A DNA stretch of 64,000 bases from positions 716,336 through 780,335 of the forward strand of contig NW_003314301.1 of NCBI RefSeq assembly GCF_000143415.4. The letters are read 5' to 3'. Below, one piece after another: positions 20,781 to 30,987 of this stretch. Position numbers and translations under genes: made by a program. Numbering within the stretch: position 1 is the first letter of the stretch; each line of letters opens with the position of its first letter. This DNA is from Selaginella moellendorffii (lineage: Eukaryota > Streptophyta > Lycopodiopsida > Selaginellales > Selaginellaceae). The notes beneath the pieces were generated by a model that was given only the letters and a program-made list of their open reading frames with translations, was not told where the DNA came from and searched no databases.

Positions 20781-20869
20781 CCGATCTTAGCTCAGTTGGT
20801 AGAGCGGAGGACTGTAGTGTTTGCTGTTCAGAGATCCTTAGGTCGCTGGTTCGATTCCGGCAGATCGGA
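20781..20869 (+). tRNA. tRNA-Tyr (GTA) with a 16-nt intron
   Basis: The acceptor strands CCGATCT and AGATCGG pair and leave an A discriminator. The D-loop TAGCTCAGTTGGTAGAG (A box) and GGTTCGATTCC (B box) are canonical. The anticodon GTA is at 20814-20816. The anticodon stem GAGGA pairs with TCCTT across an intron at 20818-20833, directly after position 37, as in all plant tRNA-Tyr genes. The gene lies 33 bp from the stop codon of the Fic gene on the other strand. Confidence 0.95.
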
Positions 20870-20902
20870 AATTTCTAATGCAAAGCAATTGCTTTGCAAT
20901 GT

Positions 20903-21928
20903 TTAAGACCTTTTATCGCTCTTCCTTCTTCGTTTCTTTGGACGATCATCTTCGACAGGACTTGATTGTCTCGAGTGAGCATGATCCAGTCTATTCTCAA
21001 CGCGAATGCTGGGAAACGCAGCTTCAAGGGCACCAAAGAATCTTTTCCATCCCACGTAAACACCCTCGATCACCATCGCAGTGATGTCCCTTGGGACTTC
21101 ATCGACCGAGCCCTGAGCAATCCGGAAACATTCCAGGTAGTCATCCCTGTCCACGAAATCGGGAGCCTTTCGCCAGCTTCCTCGAGCCTTGTCAACCAGA
21201 AGAACATTGGGAGAAACCATTGTCACACTCTGCAAGATGTGTGCCAGCATGATCCTTCCAGTTCTCCCGTTTCCATCCACAAAGGGATGGATGCTCTCGT
21301 ACTGGAAGAAGAACCTCCCGCCGAGTTTGAGTAGCTTCGTGATTTTGTCTTCCTGTGATCTGCTGCCACTGAGAATTTTGCTGAGATCTCTGCTCGTCTT
21401 CCTCACGAGACCCCTGAGCGCTGAATCGATTCTCTCGGGTTTCATGAAGAAATGCTTGCCGTCTTTGGTGTCTACATAGACAACCTCGGATAAGTTCCTC
21501 AATCTCCCCGCGATGCTGGGACGAGTGAAACAAAACATCGACTTGTGAGACTCGAGAAGCAAACCAATCCCTCCGCTCCCAAATTTCTCCTCGCCCGGTC
21601 GAAAGAACCATGGAACCAGTGCTTGATTCAGCCCCCAGACGTTCTTGATTCTCTCGTCACAGTCGTCGTGCATCTCCATACCCAGGACTCCATCCTTGTG
21701 AATTGCTTGTTGGGTCTCCTGCAAGGTATCAAAGCCTTCGCCCTCGATCTTGTTCACCTGGAAGAGCCATTCTGTGGTGGCTCGAGGTGAGTAAACCTTC
21801 GCTGCCCAATCCTTTTCTGGAGCTCCTAGGTTCTCGTACCTTGAGCACATTCGTGTAATCTCTTCCACCATAGCGCTCGTGCTCATCCCCTTTTGCCGCC
21901 AGAAAGGCTTCTCTCTGTACTCCTCCAT
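20903..21928 (-). CDS. Fic-domain protein (putative AMP/NMP transferase)
   Basis: A single exon encodes 341 residues. Fic enzymes transfer AMP or another phosphate-containing group from a nucleotide to protein hydroxyls. The full active-site motif HPFVDGNGRTGR is present near residues 214-225, with the catalytic histidine and the phosphate-binding arginines. An upstream VNKIEGEG near residue 59 resembles the (S/T)xxxE(G/N) inhibitory helix of regulated Fic proteins. The glutamate is there, but the Ser/Thr position is valine. The C-terminus ends in a basic patch (RPKKRRRKSDKR) that looks like a nuclear localisation signal. There is no transmembrane segment or TPR region, unlike animal FICD. 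Fic genes are uncommon in land plants as far as I know, so horizontal origin is possible. Confidence 0.88.
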   Translation of the reverse strand: MEEYREKPFWRQKGMSTSAMVEEITRMCSRYENLGAPEKDWAAKVYSPRATTEWLFQVNKIEGEGFDTLQETQQAIHKDGVLGMEMHDDCDERIKNVWGLNQALVPWFFRPGEEKFGSGGIGLLLESHKSMFCFTRPSIAGRLRNLSEVVYVDTKDGKHFFMKPERIDSALRGLVRKTSRDLSKILSGSRSQEDKITKLLKLGGRFFFQYESIHPFVDGNGRTGRIMLAHILQSVTMVSPNVLLVDKARGSWRKAPDFVDRDDYLECFRIAQGSVDEVPRDITAMVIEGVYVGWKRFFGALEAAFPSIRVENRLDHAHSRQSSPVEDDRPKKRRRKSDKRS

Positions 21929-23469
21929 AGCAGACCTAATTGCGTTGCTCTTATTTTGCCAGCTTTTTATAGTTCAAAAGGTTAAAAGTGGAGAATTCAT
22001 AATTACATTTTATTACATAAACAATGGTTTCTCCCATTCTTCTTTTGGTTGGTGCCCTTCATGCTCATTCCATGGACTGGGTAATGTCAGTAGCTAGATG
22101 TGCATGTCACAAAAAGGTGATCATTTAATAAACATAGAAGGAAGAGTAATTAAAGGTAGTAACCTATGTAAAAGTTTTTTTCCTATATAAATGTCAAGTG
22201 AGAGCAGGCAAAAACTTATAAAACTTATTGTTCATTGGGGAAATATATAAATTTCTGATCTGCCAGTTCTTAAGGGTATTTGAAGAATTAACTTAGATAA
22301 AGTTAAAAAAAGGTAAATTAAATGTAGATAATAGTTTCACAAAATTTCCAATAGAAATGAGATAATCTAATCCACAAAGGGTGCCAAAGATTTATCATAG
22401 GTCTTATAAGTAAATTTTAATTATCATTTAGATAATAAGATTACTATGGGAGAAATATTATTATTAATGTTCTTTAAAAAAATTATAATTTTGAATTTGT
22501 GTTAAAAAATACATTAATTTAATAGCTTATTAACTAGTTTTATATCATAGATAAAATATCTTTTAATCTATTATTATAAAATATATTCAATTTAGCTATT
22601 ATTCTAGAATTTTAGAAAAATTTAATTTGCCTTTGCCAATTCAAAACTTTAAAATGCTCATATATCTATATAAACTAGTAATATGGAAAAATTAATTGTA
22701 TTAAGTAATTTTTTACTTAATGTAGCTTTATAATTTTTAAATTTATTGTGGTAGATTATATCTTTTAAAAATATTTCAGATTATTATTCTAAAAACTCAT
22801 ATGATATAATGAATAGTTAGAAAAGAATGATTTTGAAAAAAGTTCAATTGAAACTCATTGCTTAAAACATTGACATTTCACAAAGTGTTTTTTAAAAGAT
22901 TTTAATAAAGAACATAAAAGTTAATTGAAAATTTTGATTATTGAGTTTTTCTGTTTAATAATTTTTTATATTTTATTAATATTGGAAAATAGTTATTAAC
23001 ATCAAAACATTAATAAAAGTTTACAATAGATTAAAACACTTTAATCTATTATGTTCAACTAATAGCATATAAAAATTAAGTTTTTAAAAAAACTAAAGGT
23101 CAATTCTTAAATTAAAAATATTATCTTTTAATACTAGTTTGAAAAAAGCCCACAAGACAAAACAAATTTATAAATTAATATAAATAATATATTTTTAAAA
23201 ATTATTATTATTTTTATTTAAAAAAGATGTTAATACTAATATTCATTCTCCATGAGATAGTATGCATTAAATTGAAAAACATTAATTTCAATTAAATGTT
23301 TTTTTGAGAAAAAAAAACATAACTATTAAGAATCACATTTTTATTATATTTAACTCACTACTCTGGAAACTAACTACATCAGTATATGACAAGTTGAAAT
23401 GTTCTTTACTTTGTTTTCAGAAAATGTGAAAGTTCACACGAAAGGACAGATCTCAAAATCATTAAGATC
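21929..23469. other. AT-rich spacer
   Basis: About 1.5 kb, very AT-rich from 22100 on, with many A and T runs. No open frame, tRNA or clear repeat with a partner in the window is seen. It contains the Fic promoter side and the 3' flank of the carrier gene. Confidence 0.55.
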
Positions 23470-24375
23470 TCAAAAATCCTTGAGCATCTCCTTGGTTTGC
23501 TCCAGCGTGATGAAGAGCACAACCGCAAATGGACCTTGCCGAGCAAAGCACGGAAGTAACCCCTTGTACAACGCAAGCACTCCCTCCGACCGGATCGTCT
23601 TCATGGCACAATCGATAGCATTCCTGTACGGCGGCGTCTTCCCAAACACCACCTTCATGTTCATCACCCTCGTCTTGATCACGTCGATCGGCTCCGACAC
23701 CACCGACGTGAGAAACCCCGACGTCAAGCTTGCCACCAGGTGCGTGGCGATGCCCTCGTTGGTGATCTTGTAAAACGCCAGCGTCTCCTTGACGTGGTCG
23801 TAGCTCGCAAGCTGCACCGCGGTGACGATCATCGCCCTCTGGACCGTGAGAGAGGAGCCCCTCCACAGCGACAGGATCCCCTCGTTTCTCACCATCTGGG
23901 AGAGAGCGTCGAAAGCGTTCCTGTAGCTCCTGCGTTCTTTCGCCGGGAGCCTACCGTCGGCTTGCATTCTCACCATGACAACGTCCGCGGGATTTCCAGC
24001 TGCGGCACCGATCCCTCCGGCGATCAGAGCAGCAGCAACCTTCTGAAAGAGTGGAAGATCCGCACCACCTACAACTCCGCCACCCGAGCCACTATCGCCG
24101 CTCAACCTGTGCTTGAGCATGTCGTAAATCCCCAGCCTCGTCGAGGCGTATAGAGTCTGTCTCAGCATTGCCGCTGACACACCAGCGTAGAGTCCTGCAA
24201 ATCCTTCTGCACGGACGAGCTTCGCTCCCATCACGAATGGATTCATGTAGCTTTCCTGCATCTTTCCCTGTTCTCCCTGGAGCTGCATTCTGACTTTGAT
24301 CAAATCTAGCGGATGCGTCGACACTCCTGCTACTACTGAAGCTATCCAGCCTTCCACAAAGCCTTTCCATCCCAT
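23470..24375 (-). CDS. Mitochondrial dicarboxylate carrier (DIC/PUMP4-6 group)
   Basis: A single exon encodes 301 residues, the usual size for SLC25 carriers. The tripartite structure is complete. Three signature motifs PxDxxxxR are present: PLDLIKVRMQ near residue 22, PADVVMVRMQ near 132 and PIDVIKTRVM near 231. Each is followed by the matrix-helix pattern with EG (AEGFAGLYAG, NEGILSLWRG, SEGVLALYKG). Glycine-rich even-numbered helices and the segment LRQTLYASTRLGIYD near 80 are typical of plant DIC proteins. These exchange malate, oxaloacetate or succinate for phosphate or sulfate across the inner mitochondrial membrane. It lies tail to head with TRM1, with about 150 bp between the TRM1 stop and the carrier start. 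Confidence 0.9.
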   Translation of the reverse strand: MGWKGFVEGWIASVVAGVSTHPLDLIKVRMQLQGEQGKMQESYMNPFVMGAKLVRAEGFAGLYAGVSAAMLRQTLYASTRLGIYDMLKHRLSGDSGSGGGVVGGADLPLFQKVAAALIAGGIGAAAGNPADVVMVRMQADGRLPAKERRSYRNAFDALSQMVRNEGILSLWRGSSLTVQRAMIVTAVQLASYDHVKETLAFYKITNEGIATHLVASLTSGFLTSVVSEPIDVIKTRVMNMKVVFGKTPPYRNAIDCAMKTIRSEGVLALYKGLLPCFARQGPFAVVLFITLEQTKEMLKDF

Positions 24376-24526
24376 TCTCTCTACGCCAACCAGAGCCCTA
24401 TTTCACAACTGTCGAGACCACCTCAATGGGAAGCGTTTTCCGCGTCGGAATCGCGAGGCCATAGATCTACGGCTGCGAAACCTTGTCAGTTTATTAAACT
24501 CAAAAAATCGTACCTTTGGTACCGCG

Positions 24527-26838
24527 TTACAACCCGGCCTCTTTCTGCTTGTCGTCGCTCTCGGCTGGATTCTCAAAACTCTTGCCTTCGGTGGCGGTGT
24601 TGAGGAGGTTGCCATGCTTGGGCTTGATGTGCCGGCCTGCACGAACTTTTGGTCCCCAGTTCTCTTCTGGATTGGGAAGGAACCGGGCAACGCCTTTCAT
24701 TTGTGCCTTGCTTTGAGCACCACGAGCTCGAGAGAAGTCCGCCTGGAGCACACGAAGAGTTCATTAACAAAAATCTCGCTTAAGCTAAAAAATCTACGAA
24801 GCACCTGTAATTTAGCTTCCTTGCTTAAAATAATGGTTCCGGGAGTTTCTTCCTTTTGAGCTTTGACGGGGTGTTCTTTGACCTGCATACGACTTGTAAG
24901 AAACAAGAGCGAGAGAAAAGAGAGAGAGAGAGAGAGGAGCTCACCCAACAGCGCATGATATCCCATATCACTTCCATAGGCGCGTCAGTTTTGAAACCAA
25001 GAGGGGAGGCATGGGTTCCCGAGATGCGGTAGCCAGCATTCAAAACGGCAGAGCGGAAGACTATAGCCGAAGGAGGTGTACACTTGAGCGTTGCGCTCAA
25101 TTCATGGATGCTCAGATAAAGTGGTACGTCTATTAATTCCTGCAAAAACACGCGCCAGTTATACTTTTGACTTCAAAAGCAAAATACTTTACCTCCGACA
25201 CACTTGTTAGTATGCTATGAATTTTGTCAAACGCGGGATATCGCTTTTTTGCTTCACAAACTTGGGAAAGAATCGCGGATACCCATTCTGTGTCGTGAAT
25301 AGGAGCGGCCCACATTGGTCCACCCATGTTGAAGTTTTTGCCACAGTGCTCACACTGCTGTTGTACAGTAGGCCCCAGACCAGGTAAATATCGAGTGCTG
25401 TTGTTCTTCATCACCAAAAAAAAGAAAGAAGTGTCAAATACAAAAGAATTGCGTCGATAGTACCTTCTGCACAATTCGACCCAAGGGTTGCAGGCAGAAA
25501 TTGTCACATCCAACGCATTGATATACGTAAGCAAGCTTGCTGGGTGTTTGCTTCATTGCATTTGCCGATCTGTATGGTGCACAGATTCACATCAACTTAA
25601 ACGATACGAGAGCTACTTACGTATATATGCGCACAAAAACTCTAATGTAAAAATCCACCGAAAGAGAAAGTACTGGTACTATATGTCTTTTGTATCTGTT
25701 GGCATGACTCTGAAGCTCAAACGTTAGAATAAAAATGTTACAAACAATAAGAAGACCACGAACCTCGATAGTCGCCAATAAAATTCGAAGAGCCATTTCA
25801 TGACAATACTTTGCACGAAGAGAATAGCTCCCATACCTGTGACAACAAACATAAATACACATATATACTTGAATAAGCCCGTGAAGCATACTTGGAGTAG
25901 CAGACTTCTCCATTGTTACCACATAAGACAGCCATGTCAGTGGCAGTGCACATGAGCATGCCACCATCGGCGATTGTCTGAACCGCAGAGTCCAGAAAAA
26001 TCGATGGCGAGCCGTATGGATCCAAATCAACCTGCACAGCTTTATAGAGCGCCGCATTCACCTGATGCAAAACTTACCACATCGAACTGTTTCTCATGAG
26101 TAAGCATATAAACCCGTGAATCAGCTTGCTGAGCTTCTACTTTAGATGCAGCAACAGATCCGTTCAGCTTGATATTTCTGGCGCATGCTTCCACCGCAAC
26201 TGCGAAATAAAAACGCTCAAACACCTCTCATGTAGCACATAGTGGAAGCCTTACCTTTGTCACTGTCGAGCGCAAGCACGGAGGCAATACCTTCGACTTC
26301 TCGGGCATATCTCAAAGCGCGCAATCCCGAAGCTGCTAGAGCCTAGAGAGAACAAAAATTAAGAGAAAAAATAAACCAAGTCCGAGAAACAATGTACCTC
26401 GAGCACACGAATCGGCTTCGCGATGTTATTTTCAGAGCTAGAGGTCGCCTCCACTTTGGTAGAAGTTTCACCAGCACTACCATTAACTTCGACGACTTCT
26501 TCAGTCGCGGCCTTTGAATTCCTAGCTTTGATAGCAGCTTGTCTCGCAATGTGCTCCTCCTGACGCTTAGCTATAAACGATCGAAGCACCGCAATGGACA
26601 TATCTCGGTTGACAACCTGGTAGAAGAACACACCGCTAAATCAAAGAAGAAAAAAAAACATATCACTTACTTGCGTCTTGTTGTAAAACACATCGTTCCC
26701 ATGCTGTAGAATTTCCGCGTCGCCCTCTCGGAGAATTCGATACTCCGACACATCCACCTTGTGCTTGGTGTCCGGCGGTGCAGCTCCATTCCCATCCCTC
26801 TTGCGCTTCCCATTGTCCGCCACAGCCGGCTCTTCCAT
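24527..26838 (-). CDS. TRM1: tRNA (guanine26-N2)-dimethyltransferase
   Basis: Twelve exons are modelled on the minus strand: 26838-26671, 26616-26398, 26342-26255, 26199-26078, 26031-25892, 25836-25764, 25709-25621, 25569-25464, 25405-25193, 25139-24945, 24882-24805 and 24742-24527. All splice GT-AG and sum to 568 codons in frame. TRM1 makes m2,2-G26 in tRNAs using S-adenosylmethionine. Visible motifs are the N-terminal [13 protein letters not shown], the SAM-binding segment [17 protein letters not shown] with LALDSD, the catalytic motif VDLDPYGSP, and [20 protein letters not shown]. The zinc-binding cysteines are CVGC and CEHCGK, and the C-terminal [13 protein letters not shown] is also conserved. 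A lysine/arginine-rich start (NGKRKRD) may be a nuclear signal. Upstream it faces the PPR gene at 26889 on the same strand. Confidence 0.92.
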
Positions 26839-26888
26839 CTCGCCGCGAGAGTAAAGCCCTAGGCTTCCTTAAACCCTAAAGGAGGACC

Positions 26889-28535
26889 CTAAAACAGAGC
26901 ACGGTTAACAAGATCAACGACACAGCTATAGTTTTCGAGGCTAATGAGAATACCATAGTCTGGAGCGATCGATTGTGCGATCTGGACGCCGTGATCCAGG
27001 AGACCAAAGTGGCTGCAGCAAGAGATCACGCTTGAGAAGGAGATGGAGTCTGGATTTACCCCGAGCTGCTGCATTCTCCGGAAGATCTCGAGGGTGCTAT
27101 CGCCAGAGCGCCGAGATGTTGCTCCGATCAACGCATTCCACGATGATAGATTTAAATCCTCCTTCTTTCCCATGAAGTCGAAGAGGAGCGCGGCCGATTC
27201 GATGTCGCCGTTTGAGCTCAGAGTGTGGATCAGCGCGTCGCCAACGACACCATCGATCGACAAGTTCCAATCGCGAGCTACACCAAGAACAGCATGCATC
27301 GTCGTCAGTTCTTGAGACGGGAGCAAACTTACGAGCGTGATCCGGTCCGGAGCTTCGCCAAGTTGCTGCATTCTCCACAAAAGCTCCACAGCTCGATGAT
27401 CGTGATGGTAGTTTTGTACAAACGCTGCGATCAAAGTGTTCCAGCTCACAATGTCCCTGTGGATCATCTCGTCAAAAACCATCACCGCGTCGTCCAAACT
27501 CTCACACTTACCATACACACTCAAGAGACTGTTCGCGATTTCCGTGTTGGATTCAAGCAGGCTCTCACGGATCCAGCCATGGATCTTCTTCGCAGCCCGG
27601 AGATTCGATGGTCCTGCCAAGAGTTTCAGAATGGCAAGAAACGTGATCCTGTTTGGAGACAAACCTTCAAGCAGCATGGCTTGGAAACACCGGAGAGCGC
27701 AGTGTTCTTCTTGCTGGAGGCCGATCATCAGATTCCATGAAACTAAGTCTCGGTTCTTCATCTCCCGGAAGATCACGCCAGCATCGTCTAGGCAGCCACA
27801 CCTCGCAAACATACTGAGAAGTGCGTTAGAAACAATAGCATGGGCTTGGAAGCCACTCTCGAGAATGTGAGCGTGAAGGAGCCTACCATGGTCGATCGAA
27901 GAACACGAGCTTAAAGCCGTGACGAAAGTGATGCCATTGGGTTTGATCCCGAGCAGCTGCATCGTCTCGTATAGCTCTAGCGCGTCGCTGGAATGCCCAC
28001 ACCGGGCATACGACGCTAGCATGGAATTCCAAGCGGCTACCGCGGATGAATGATCGCCTTGCGCAAAAAAGATTTCTTCCGCGCGATCCACCCGGTTGAA
28101 TCTGCCATACATGTGAATGAGCGCTACATAGACGAAAATATCCACCGCGAACCTGGATTCGTCGATCCAGGAGTGGATCGCTTCTCCTAGCTCGAGCCTG
28201 TGGCAGGCCTTGAGAACGATCGAAGCGGCGACTCGATCGAGCAGGATTCCTTCGCTCAGCATCCGCCTCAGCGAAAGAAACGCCGCTTCCATCTGGCCTT
28301 TCTTGGCGTGCTCCGCAAATAGACGCGTCCAGAACACGAGATTTTCTTGTGGACTGCCGATCTCATGCCCGCATTCTAGCCCAGAGGAGTGATTCAAGCG
28401 GCCGGAGGAGAGATCGCGGCCAGAATCTAGAGCTGAGAGGAATGCTACCTTGTCTGGAGTGGAGCGATCGCGGAAGAGCCTCAGCGCCCGGGCAATCTCA
28501 TACCCTGGACCAGGAGCTTGGCTTTTTCCCTCCAT
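26889..28535 (-). CDS. PPR protein, PLS class without DYW
   Basis: A single exon encodes 548 residues from the ATG at 28535. An in-frame ATG at 28616 would overlap the divergent PPR gene and adds residues unlike a transit peptide, so I prefer the inner start. P-, L- and S-type repeats alternate, with motifs such as VAAWNSMLASYARCGHSSDAL, NALLSMFARCGCLDDA and DLVSWNLMIG. It ends right after an L-type unit (ENYSCVVDLVNRALF), before any complete E or DYW region. The gene may therefore be truncated at its 3' end, or act as an editing factor that recruits a deaminase in trans. RNA binding in plastids or mitochondria is inferred from the family. Confidence 0.82.
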   Translation of the reverse strand: MEGKSQAPGPGYEIARALRLFRDRSTPDKVAFLSALDSGRDLSSGRLNHSSGLECGHEIGSPQENLVFWTRLFAEHAKKGQMEAAFLSLRRMLSEGILLDRVAASIVLKACHRLELGEAIHSWIDESRFAVDIFVYVALIHMYGRFNRVDRAEEIFFAQGDHSSAVAAWNSMLASYARCGHSSDALELYETMQLLGIKPNGITFVTALSSCSSIDHGRLLHAHILESGFQAHAIVSNALLSMFARCGCLDDAGVIFREMKNRDLVSWNLMIGLQQEEHCALRCFQAMLLEGLSPNRITFLAILKLLAGPSNLRAAKKIHGWIRESLLESNTEIANSLLSVYGKCESLDDAVMVFDEMIHRDIVSWNTLIAAFVQNYHHDHRAVELLWRMQQLGEAPDRITLVSLLPSQELTTMHAVLGVARDWNLSIDGVVGDALIHTLSSNGDIESAALLFDFMGKKEDLNLSSWNALIGATSRRSGDSTLEIFRRMQQLGVNPDSISFSSVISCCSHFGLLDHGVQIAQSIAPDYGILISLENYSCVVDLVNRALF

Positions 28536-28574
28536 TTTATTCGATACTCTCAAGAACCCTAGAAATATTTGGCT
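28536..28574. promoter_or_regulatory. Very short shared region between divergent PPR genes
   Basis: Only 39 bp separate the two preferred start codons (28535 minus, 28575 plus). The leaders and promoters of both genes must therefore overlap the coding DNA of the partner, or true starts lie further inside. No TATA-like or other element can be singled out. Confidence 0.5.
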
Positions 28575-30377
28575 ATGGATGGGGTAGTAATCGGGAGTAG
28601 CGCCACGCATCTTCATTCCAAATCGGTGAGCTCCAGCTCGGGATTCCTCCGCCTAAAGCAGCAGTTAGGTCTTGCCGATTCGCCGCTCGCGGAGAACACC
28701 GACGGCTACGCATTTCTCGTCCGGAGGTGCTCGCAGGCGGGATCGCTCTCTCTCGGCCGCCAGATTCACGCGGAGTTCCTGGCCAGCGCGCTGCTGGATC
28801 GATCCCACACCTTCGTCAACAATCTCCTGGTTCACATGTATGGGAGATTTGGGAGCGTGGAAGAGGCCTGGATCGTCTTCAACGGGATTCCTCGCCGGAA
28901 CGAGTTCTCGTGGAACATCATGATGGCAGCGCTTCTCCACAACAGGGATCCCTCACAGGTCTTGGATCTCTACGAGAGAATGGGCGTGGAAGGCGTAGAG
29001 ATGGACAGCTTTGCATTCTCCACAGCTCTAAGCGCGTGCTCGAGCCTGGGAGATCTGGATCAAGGCAGGAAGATCCACGAACAGATCAAACTCTCGGGTC
29101 GCAAGCTCAACACCATCGTCACCACGGCACTCTTTGACATGTATGCCAAGTGTGGCAGCCTGGAAGAAGCTAGCAGCGTTTTCTCCGCGATGAGAAGGAA
29201 GGACCGAGTGGCTTGGAACGCCATGCTTGCTGCGTATGCCGAGAACGGGCATGGCAAGGACACACTAGAGCTCTACTGGAGGATGGACTGCGAAGGTGTG
29301 AGGCCGGATAAGTTCACTTTCTCTAGTGTTCTTGACGCTTGTGCTGATCTCGGGGCTCTCGCAGTGGGAAAATCTGTCCACCAACGAGCTGCTGGCTACG
29401 ACTTTGACGTGATTTTCAGCACTGCGCTGTTCAACATGTACTCCAGGTGTGGGAGCTTGGAGGACGTGAAGCTGATCTTTGAGACGCTGTCTAGAGGAGA
29501 CGTTGTTTCATGGAGCGCCGTGATCTTGGCGTATGCCCGGACCGGGCATGGTCGGAAGGCACTGGAGCTGTTTCGCGACATGAATCTGGAAGGTGTGTGT
29601 CCTAACGATGTGACTCTCACCAGCATTTTGCATGCTTGCTCTCACACCGGTTTGCTGCATGATGCCAGGAGTTACTTTCTCACCATGAGCGACGACCACG
29701 GTATCAAGCAGACTCTAGAGCTCTGGGTTTGCATGGTGGATTCGTTGGGACGAGCAGGAAGGCTGAAAGACGCGGAAGAACTTGTAAGGACCATGCCGCT
29801 CTATCCGGATTTCATCGCCTGGATGACACTGCTGGGAGCTTGCAAGCTTCACAGGAACTTGGAACAGGGGCCTCGGGTCGCAGAGGAGGCACTGGAAATG
29901 CTACCGGAGAGTGCTTCTCCTTACGTGGTCCTCTTGAGCATGTACGCTCTCGCTGGCAAACACGACGAAGCCAAACGAGTGAGAAGAGCCATGGAAGAGC
30001 GGGGGATGAAAGAAACATCCGGTCGAAGCTACATCGAAGTCAGAAACAAAGTTCACGAGTTCGTGGAAGGAGAAGCTTCTTTACATCCAGAGACTCAGGC
30101 CATCAGAAATCTTCTTCAGGAGTTACATGAAGTTAATGCTGCGGAGGAAAGTGATCCATCGTCCGACCACTCCGAGAGGCTGGCGATTGGCTTCGGACTG
30201 CTGAGTACCAAACAGGGAACGCCACTGCGAGTCGTGAGCAACCTCAGTGTGTGTCCTGACTGCCACACCGCGGCGAAGAACATCTCCAAGCTCACGAAAA
30301 GAGAGATCACTGTCCGAGACTTCAGCCGCTACCATGTCTTCCGCGATGGATCCTGTACGTGCAACGATTGCTGGTGA
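28575..30377 (+). CDS. PLS-DYW PPR protein (putative RNA editing factor)
   Basis: An intronless gene encodes 600 residues from the ATG at 28575. A serine-rich leader is followed by PLS triplets (for example NNLLVHMYGRFGSVEEA, TALFDMYAKCGSLEEA and DRVAWNAMLAAYAENGHGKDTL). Then come E and E+ motifs and a C-terminal DYW domain. The cytidine-deaminase signature is present as HSE...CPDC (HSERLAIGF, then VCPDCHTAAKNIS), followed by RYHVFRDGSCTC. The protein ends in Asp-Cys-Trp instead of Asp-Tyr-Trp. A second zinc set (CTCNDC) is intact. It should deaminate specific cytidines in organellar transcripts. Lycophytes carry very large sets of these. It is head-to-head with the minus-strand PPR gene. Confidence 0.92.
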   Translation: MDGVVIGSSATHLHSKSVSSSSGFLRLKQQLGLADSPLAENTDGYAFLVRRCSQAGSLSLGRQIHAEFLASALLDRSHTFVNNLLVHMYGRFGSVEEAWIVFNGIPRRNEFSWNIMMAALLHNRDPSQVLDLYERMGVEGVEMDSFAFSTALSACSSLGDLDQGRKIHEQIKLSGRKLNTIVTTALFDMYAKCGSLEEASSVFSAMRRKDRVAWNAMLAAYAENGHGKDTLELYWRMDCEGVRPDKFTFSSVLDACADLGALAVGKSVHQRAAGYDFDVIFSTALFNMYSRCGSLEDVKLIFETLSRGDVVSWSAVILAYARTGHGRKALELFRDMNLEGVCPNDVTLTSILHACSHTGLLHDARSYFLTMSDDHGIKQTLELWVCMVDSLGRAGRLKDAEELVRTMPLYPDFIAWMTLLGACKLHRNLEQGPRVAEEALEMLPESASPYVVLLSMYALAGKHDEAKRVRRAMEERGMKETSGRSYIEVRNKVHEFVEGEASLHPETQAIRNLLQELHEVNAAEESDPSSDHSERLAIGFGLLSTKQGTPLRVVSNLSVCPDCHTAAKNISKLTKREITVRDFSRYHVFRDGSCTCNDCW

Positions 30378-30987
30378 CCACCTCCATTTTCCTCCCTCAG
30401 AATCACAGGTTTGCAAAATTATTTTCAACTCTCTAATGCTACTAAACTCTTTTTTCCAGGACTTCGTGCAAAGCAGAACCAGCTCGTTTCTTTCTATACT
30501 TCTTTCTCTTCGTAAGGATAAGTATTGTGTTTCTTCTTGATTAGTTCTAACTCTTGAACTTCCAGGAGCTTTGCTTCTTTTCTCAAGCGTGAGGTTTGCC
30601 AGCCTTTGTTTTTTCTGCCACTTCTTTAAGGTTTGCAAAGCTCTAAGTCGTAACTCTTGGTTTTCCAGGAAGCTCTCCTAGTTCGTGCAAAGAGGAACCA
30701 GCTCTCTTTTCATTTCTTCTTCGTCGTGAGGTAACCGTGCTTCCTTGCTTCAAATCAAAGTGGTGAATATTCGTGTTTCATCTGTCCAGGATTCGAACTG
30801 CCCGAGTTAGGGTTGACGCAAAAAAGAGCCCTGTCTTTTGGGGTGACGTGTATGAGCGGAGGGCGGTTGGCGGCAAGGCAGCAGCGCGAAGCAAAGGTGA
30901 GCGCTTTTTCTTTTTAGCAATCGTAGCATGGCACTCTCTAAAAGTCGCGTTTTTTAGGCACATTGTGCGTGGAATGGAGAATGTAGC
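30378..30987 (+). repeat. Repeated exon-like units in the leader of the USP gene
   Basis: Two similar segments lie about 220 bp apart, at about 30409-30515 and 30631-30732. Each begins with GGTTTGCAAA, passes a TTCCAG acceptor-like site (ends near 30459 and 30668) and contains CGTGCAAAG(C/A)(A/G)GAACCAGCTC. Each ends with a donor-like site (GTAAGG at 30512, GTAACC at 30731). A third, weaker acceptor/donor pair lies near 30565-30592. They look like duplicated noncoding exons of a spliced 5' leader. No protein is supported here. Confidence 0.5.

Noticed and set aside
28536-28616. Longer N-terminus (start 28616) for the minus-strand PPR gene
   Set aside because: It would overlap the start of the divergent PPR gene and adds residues that look neither like a transit peptide nor a repeat.
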